Source: Streptomyces sp. NBC_01485 (GTDB lineage: Bacteria; Actinomycetota; Actinomycetes; Streptomycetales; Streptomycetaceae). Taken from it: a stretch of DNA of 64,000 nucleotides. This document shows positions 61,025-64,000 of this stretch, one piece after another. The translations under genes were made by a program, and so were the position numbers. Numbering within the stretch: the first letter of the stretch is position 1; each line of letters begins with the position of its first letter. Where the stretch lies: the NCBI RefSeq assembly GCF_036227125.1, contig NZ_CP109435.1, positions 1 to 64,000 on the forward strand, given 5' to 3'. The notes under the pieces are model-generated. The model ran no database searches. It had not been told where the DNA came from and saw nothing but the letters and a program-made list of their open reading frames with translations.

Positions 61025-61042
61025 CTGTTGAGGCGATGGCCT

Positions 61043-62281
61043 TCAGTTGCCGGGCAGTTCGGAGAACGGCACCCGGTCGACCCGCGGCTCCCCCGGCAGC
61101 TTCAGCACCCGCTCCGCGATCAGGTTGCGCTGGATCTGGTCGGTGCCGCCGGCCAGCCGGTAGCCGGGGGCACCGAGCAGGTGCTGCGTCCAGGCGAACG
61201 TGTCCGGCTCTCCGGTGTCGGCGCTGATCCGGGCACCCATCAGCTCGGCGGCCGTCTGCCCGGTACGGGTGAGCAGGTCGGAGGCCATGAGCTTGGTGAG
61301 CGACGCCTCCGGCCCCGGCCTGCCGCCACCGGCGCTCGCCCGGGCGACCCGGTCCACGGTGGCCGCCCGCAGCGCGCCGCGCACATAGAGGTCGGCGAGT
61401 CGCTGGCGGACCAGGGGGTCACCGGTGCGGCCGTGCGAGCGCGCGAGAGCGAGCACGTCGGCGAAGGTGCCGCCCTTGCGCCGGTTGCCGCCGCCCGAGG
61501 CCGTCCGCTCGAAGGCGAGGGTGGCGTTGGCCACCTCCCACCCCTGTCCCGGACGCCCGATCCGCATCCCGTCCGGGACGCGTACGCCGCTGAGGAACAC
61601 CTCGTTGAAGGAGGCTCCGCCGCTCATCTGGCGGATGGGGCGGATCTCCACGCCGGGGTCGTCCATCGGGACCAGGAAGGCGGTGATGCCGGCCTGCTTG
61701 ACGACGTCCGGGTCGGTGCGGGCCAGCAGCAGGCCGTGGTCGGCGAACTGGGCTCCCGAGGTCCACACCTTCTGACCGTCGATCACCCAGGCGTCCCCCT
61801 CCTGCCGGGCGCGGGTGCGCAGCGCGGCGAGGTCGGATCCGGCGCCGGGCTCACTGAAGAGCTGGCAGGCCAGCAGATCCGTACGCAGGAACGCACGCGC
61901 GTAGGTGTCGCGCTGCTCGGCCGTACCGAACAGGGAGACGGCCATTCCCACCAGACGCACCGTGACGCTGATCAGCTCGGTCGACGGCGGCACCTCGAAC
62001 GCCGACTCCTCCTGGGCGAAGGCCGCCGCGTGGGCGGCGCTCAGGCCCGCGCCGCCGTTGCCCTGAGGGAGCGTCAGCGCCTGGTAGCCGGCGTCGAAGC
62101 GGGCGCGCTGGTATGCGCGGCAGCGCTCCAGCAGCAGCCGTTCCTCGCCGTCGGAGAGATTGTGGAACACGGCGAGCCCGGCGGCCTCTCCGGTGGGCTC
62201 CCGCTCCCGGACCGGTTCGAGCACGGTGGCCAGCCACTGCCCGACCTGGGTGCGCCAGGTGCCCACATCCGGCTGGGACAT
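61043..62281 (-). CDS. Acyl-CoA dehydrogenase (FadE type)
   Basis: A 412-residue acyl-CoA dehydrogenase. It has CQLFSEPGAGSDLAALRTRA, WVIDGQKVWTSGAQFA and the end GGTDQIQRNLIAERVLKLPGEPR. It resembles enzymes acting on large or ring-bearing acyl-CoAs. It is probably the first gene of the leftward acyl-CoA dehydrogenase-SDR-ThuA operon. A TetR-type palindrome lies 19-41 bp before its start, where it could block transcription. Confidence 0.9.
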   Translation of the reverse strand: MSQPDVGTWRTQVGQWLATVLEPVREREPTGEAAGLAVFHNLSDGEERLLLERCRAYQRARFDAGYQALTLPQGNGGAGLSAAHAAAFAQEESAFEVPPSTELISVTVRLVGMAVSLFGTAEQRDTYARAFLRTDLLACQLFSEPGAGSDLAALRTRARQEGDAWVIDGQKVWTSGAQFADHGLLLARTDPDVVKQAGITAFLVPMDDPGVEIRPIRQMSGGASFNEVFLSGVRVPDGMRIGRPGQGWEVANATLAFERTASGGGNRRKGGTFADVLALARSHGRTGDPLVRQRLADLYVRGALRAATVDRVARASAGGGRPGPEASLTKLMASDLLTRTGQTAAELMGARISADTGEPDTFAWTQHLLGAPGYRLAGGTDQIQRNLIAERVLKLPGEPRVDRVPFSELPGN

Positions 62282-62299
62282 GGCTCCTCCTCAGGACAC

Positions 62300-62322
62300 T
62301 TACCAGATGACTACTTCAGTAA
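62300..62322. promoter_or_regulatory. TetR operator candidate, TTACCA-N11-CAGTAA
   Basis: An inverted repeat with one mismatch and the same 11-bp spacing as the site between the two tetR genes. It lies between the leftward acyl-CoA dehydrogenase (start 62281) and the rightward ligase (start 62488), so it may control both. Confidence 0.6.
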
Positions 62323-62487
62323 CGGCGAGCCGGAGATCTGCACTCCATCCCGCGAATCATGAGGAGATGGCGTCGGCTCGGATCAGAGTGTTCCGCACTT
62401 TCTTGATAAACGCTACAGTCTCCGCATCAAGTCTGCTCTGCCCTCCCCGGACTCCAAGGGGAGGACCGAGAAGCCGCCGGAGGAGCC

Positions 62488-64000
62488 ATGTCCCTGCCAT
62501 CACTCGACCGTCGCGCCCACGAGACACCCGACGAACCCGCCCTGGTGGACGACCGGGAGGTGCTGTCCTGGTCCGAGCTCGCCGACCAGGTCGCGCGGGC
62601 GTCGGCGCGGCTGCTGGAGTTCGCCCCCGGCCCGGACCACCGGGTCGCCGTCCTCGGCGACAACGCGATCCCCACGCTGGTGGCCCATCTGGCCGGACTG
62701 CGCGCCGGGGTGGGCACCGTGGCCGCCTCCCGCCAGTTGAGGACGGGCGAACTCGTCGACCAGCTCGTCGACGCGGGCGCGACCGGCATCATCGCCGGAC
62801 CCGCCGGCGCTCTCGTCGCGCTGGAGGCGGCGCGCGAACTGGGCCTGCCCCTCGTGACCCACGGAACCCCGCCGATCGGCCATGCCTTCGACTGGAAGCT
62901 GTGGCTGGCGGCGGCGACCGCGGCGACCGTCCGCACGGACCGGCCCGCCCGGCCGCCCCTCGTCTACACCTCGGGCACCACCGGCCGGGCGCGTGGCACC
63001 GAGGTGCGCTGGGTGAGCGGGCCGGCCGCCGACAGCGCCGCCTACCTGGCCGCGATGGCCGCCCGGCCCGGCTTCCCGCCGGGCCCCCATCTGGTGTGCG
63101 GCCCGCTCCAGCACAACGGACCGCTGACCTCGCTGCGGCACCTGGCGGCCGGCCGGCCGGTGGTGGTACTCGGCCGCTACGACGCCGAGGCGTTCCTGCG
63201 CCGTGTCGACGAGTGGCAGGTCACCTCCACCGTGATGGTGCCGACCCACTTCCAGCGGCTGCTCGCCCTGCCGGAAGAGGTGCGCACCCGGTACGACGTC
63301 TCCAGCCTGCGGCAGGTCTCGCACACCGGGTCCGCATGCCCGCCGGACGTCAAGCGAGCCATGATCGACTGGTTCGGACCGGTGCTGACCGAGTCGTACG
63401 GAGCGAGCGAGGCGGGCACGGTGGCCCGCATCAGCAGCACCGAGTGGCTGGCGCACCCGGGCTCGGTCGGCCGCGTCCAGCCCCCGTTCGAGGTCCTGGT
63501 GACCGGCGACGACGGCGGCCCGCTGCCGCCCGGCGAGCTCGGCACGCTGGCGTTCCGGGCCCCGGAGGGCCGGGGGGTGCGCTACCACGCCGACCCGGAC
63601 AAGACCCGGTCCGCCTACCTCTCCCCGGGCGTCTTCACCCTCGGCGACGTCGGCTACGTCGACCCGGACGGCTACATCTTCATCACCGACCGGGCCGCCG
63701 ACATGGTGGTCTCCGGCGGGGTCAACCTGTACCCGGCCGAGAGCGAGGCGGTGCTCCTGGAGCACCCCGCGGTCACCGAGGTCGCGGTCATCGGCGTGCC
63801 CGACCCGGATTTCGGCGAGTCGCTGCGGGCCCTGGTCGTCACGGCGGCGGACGAACCGCCGGCAGCGGAGCTGGACCGGTTCTGCCGCGACCGGCTGGCC
63901 GCCTACAAGTGCCCCAAGTCGTACGAGTTCGTCCCGGAACTCCTGCGCAACGCCATGGGCAAGCTCGACAAACGCGCCATGCGACGCCCCTACTGGCGTT
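62488..64000 (+). CDS. Acyl-CoA ligase (AMP-binding), cut by the window end
   Basis: At least 504 residues of an ANL-family acyl- or aryl-CoA ligase. Motifs: YTSGTTGRARG (P-loop), YGASEAGT, GDVGYVDPDGYIFITDR and the C-terminal LDKRA. The frame is still open at the window edge but only a few residues can be missing, since the catalytic lysine region (MGKLDK) is reached. It should activate the pathway's acid with ATP and CoA. GGAGGAG precedes the ATG. It is divergent from the acyl-CoA dehydrogenase. Confidence 0.9.
   Translation, partial: MSLPSLDRRAHETPDEPALVDDREVLSWSELADQVARASARLLEFAPGPDHRVAVLGDNAIPTLVAHLAGLRAGVGTVAASRQLRTGELVDQLVDAGATGIIAGPAGALVALEAARELGLPLVTHGTPPIGHAFDWKLWLAAATAATVRTDRPARPPLVYTSGTTGRARGTEVRWVSGPAADSAAYLAAMAARPGFPPGPHLVCGPLQHNGPLTSLRHLAAGRPVVVLGRYDAEAFLRRVDEWQVTSTVMVPTHFQRLLALPEEVRTRYDVSSLRQVSHTGSACPPDVKRAMIDWFGPVLTESYGASEAGTVARISSTEWLAHPGSVGRVQPPFEVLVTGDDGGPLPPGELGTLAFRAPEGRGVRYHADPDKTRSAYLSPGVFTLGDVGYVDPDGYIFITDRAADMVVSGGVNLYPAESEAVLLEHPAVTEVAVIGVPDPDFGESLRALVVTAADEPPAAELDRFCRDRLAAYKCPKSYEFVPELLRNAMGKLDKRAMRRPYWR

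Overview
The window is very GC-rich actinobacterial DNA, almost certainly from a Streptomyces or close relative. The signs are strong G/C bias at third codon positions, frequent GTG and TTG starts, long chains of overlapping genes, and several Streptomyces-type families (TnsA/TniQ proteins, a Tpg-like protein, TetR-rich catabolic clusters). It has two halves joined near 31.1-32.3 kb by a scar of broken genes.

Left half (1-31 kb), accessory DNA. It begins with a twice-frameshifted zinc-finger gene. Next comes a short type II CBASS operon read leftwards (patatin effector, CD-NTase, E2-like protein), divergent from an XRE/ImmA-type regulator-peptidase. Then come an unknown 394-residue protein and an AbiTii protein paired with a membrane-anchored partner. 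At 10-14 kb a Tpg-like protein lies beside a very large protein with Phd-like, RecA-like and possibly DNA-polymerase-like parts, which looks like a linear-plasmid or telomere module. A TniQ gene follows, then a frameshifted SIR2 gene and a trypsin-like protease. At 19.3-26.1 kb lies a tightly overlapping Tn7-like operon: TnsA-like, TnsB-like, TnsB, TnsC/TniB and TniQ. The TnsA-like protein and the first TnsB-like protein have lost their catalytic residues, while the second TnsB keeps a DD(35)E triad. A JetD-like (Wadjet nuclease) gene follows in the same frame as tniQ, with no JetA, JetB or JetC. A cluster of TGAGCA repeats after JetD is a candidate transposon end. A large membrane protein completes the half.

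Junction (31.1-32.3 kb). Truncated LuxR and ECF sigma genes and a decayed 3' end of a tRNA-Pro mark an old integration or recombination boundary.

Right half (32.3-64 kb), a catabolic gene cluster. It has three acyl-CoA dehydrogenases, an enoyl-CoA hydratase, an acyl-CoA ligase and an Ltp2-like aldolase with a DUF35 partner. It also has an acetoin-dehydrogenase-type E1alpha/E1beta/E2 complex, two Rieske oxygenase large subunits (one with its own ferredoxin), two short-chain dehydrogenases, a zinc alcohol dehydrogenase, VOC, ABM and ThuA proteins, and two PEP-synthase-related phosphotransferases. A ribose-type ABC importer and two divergent TetR regulators complete it. The set suggests import of a small, possibly cyclic and hydroxylated compound, its hydroxylation, CoA activation, beta-oxidation-like shortening, retro-aldol cleavage and oxidative cleavage of a ketone product. 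The substrate cannot be named from sequence. Repeated palindromes (TTACTG-N11-CAGTAA type) before several of these genes suggest control by a cluster TetR protein.
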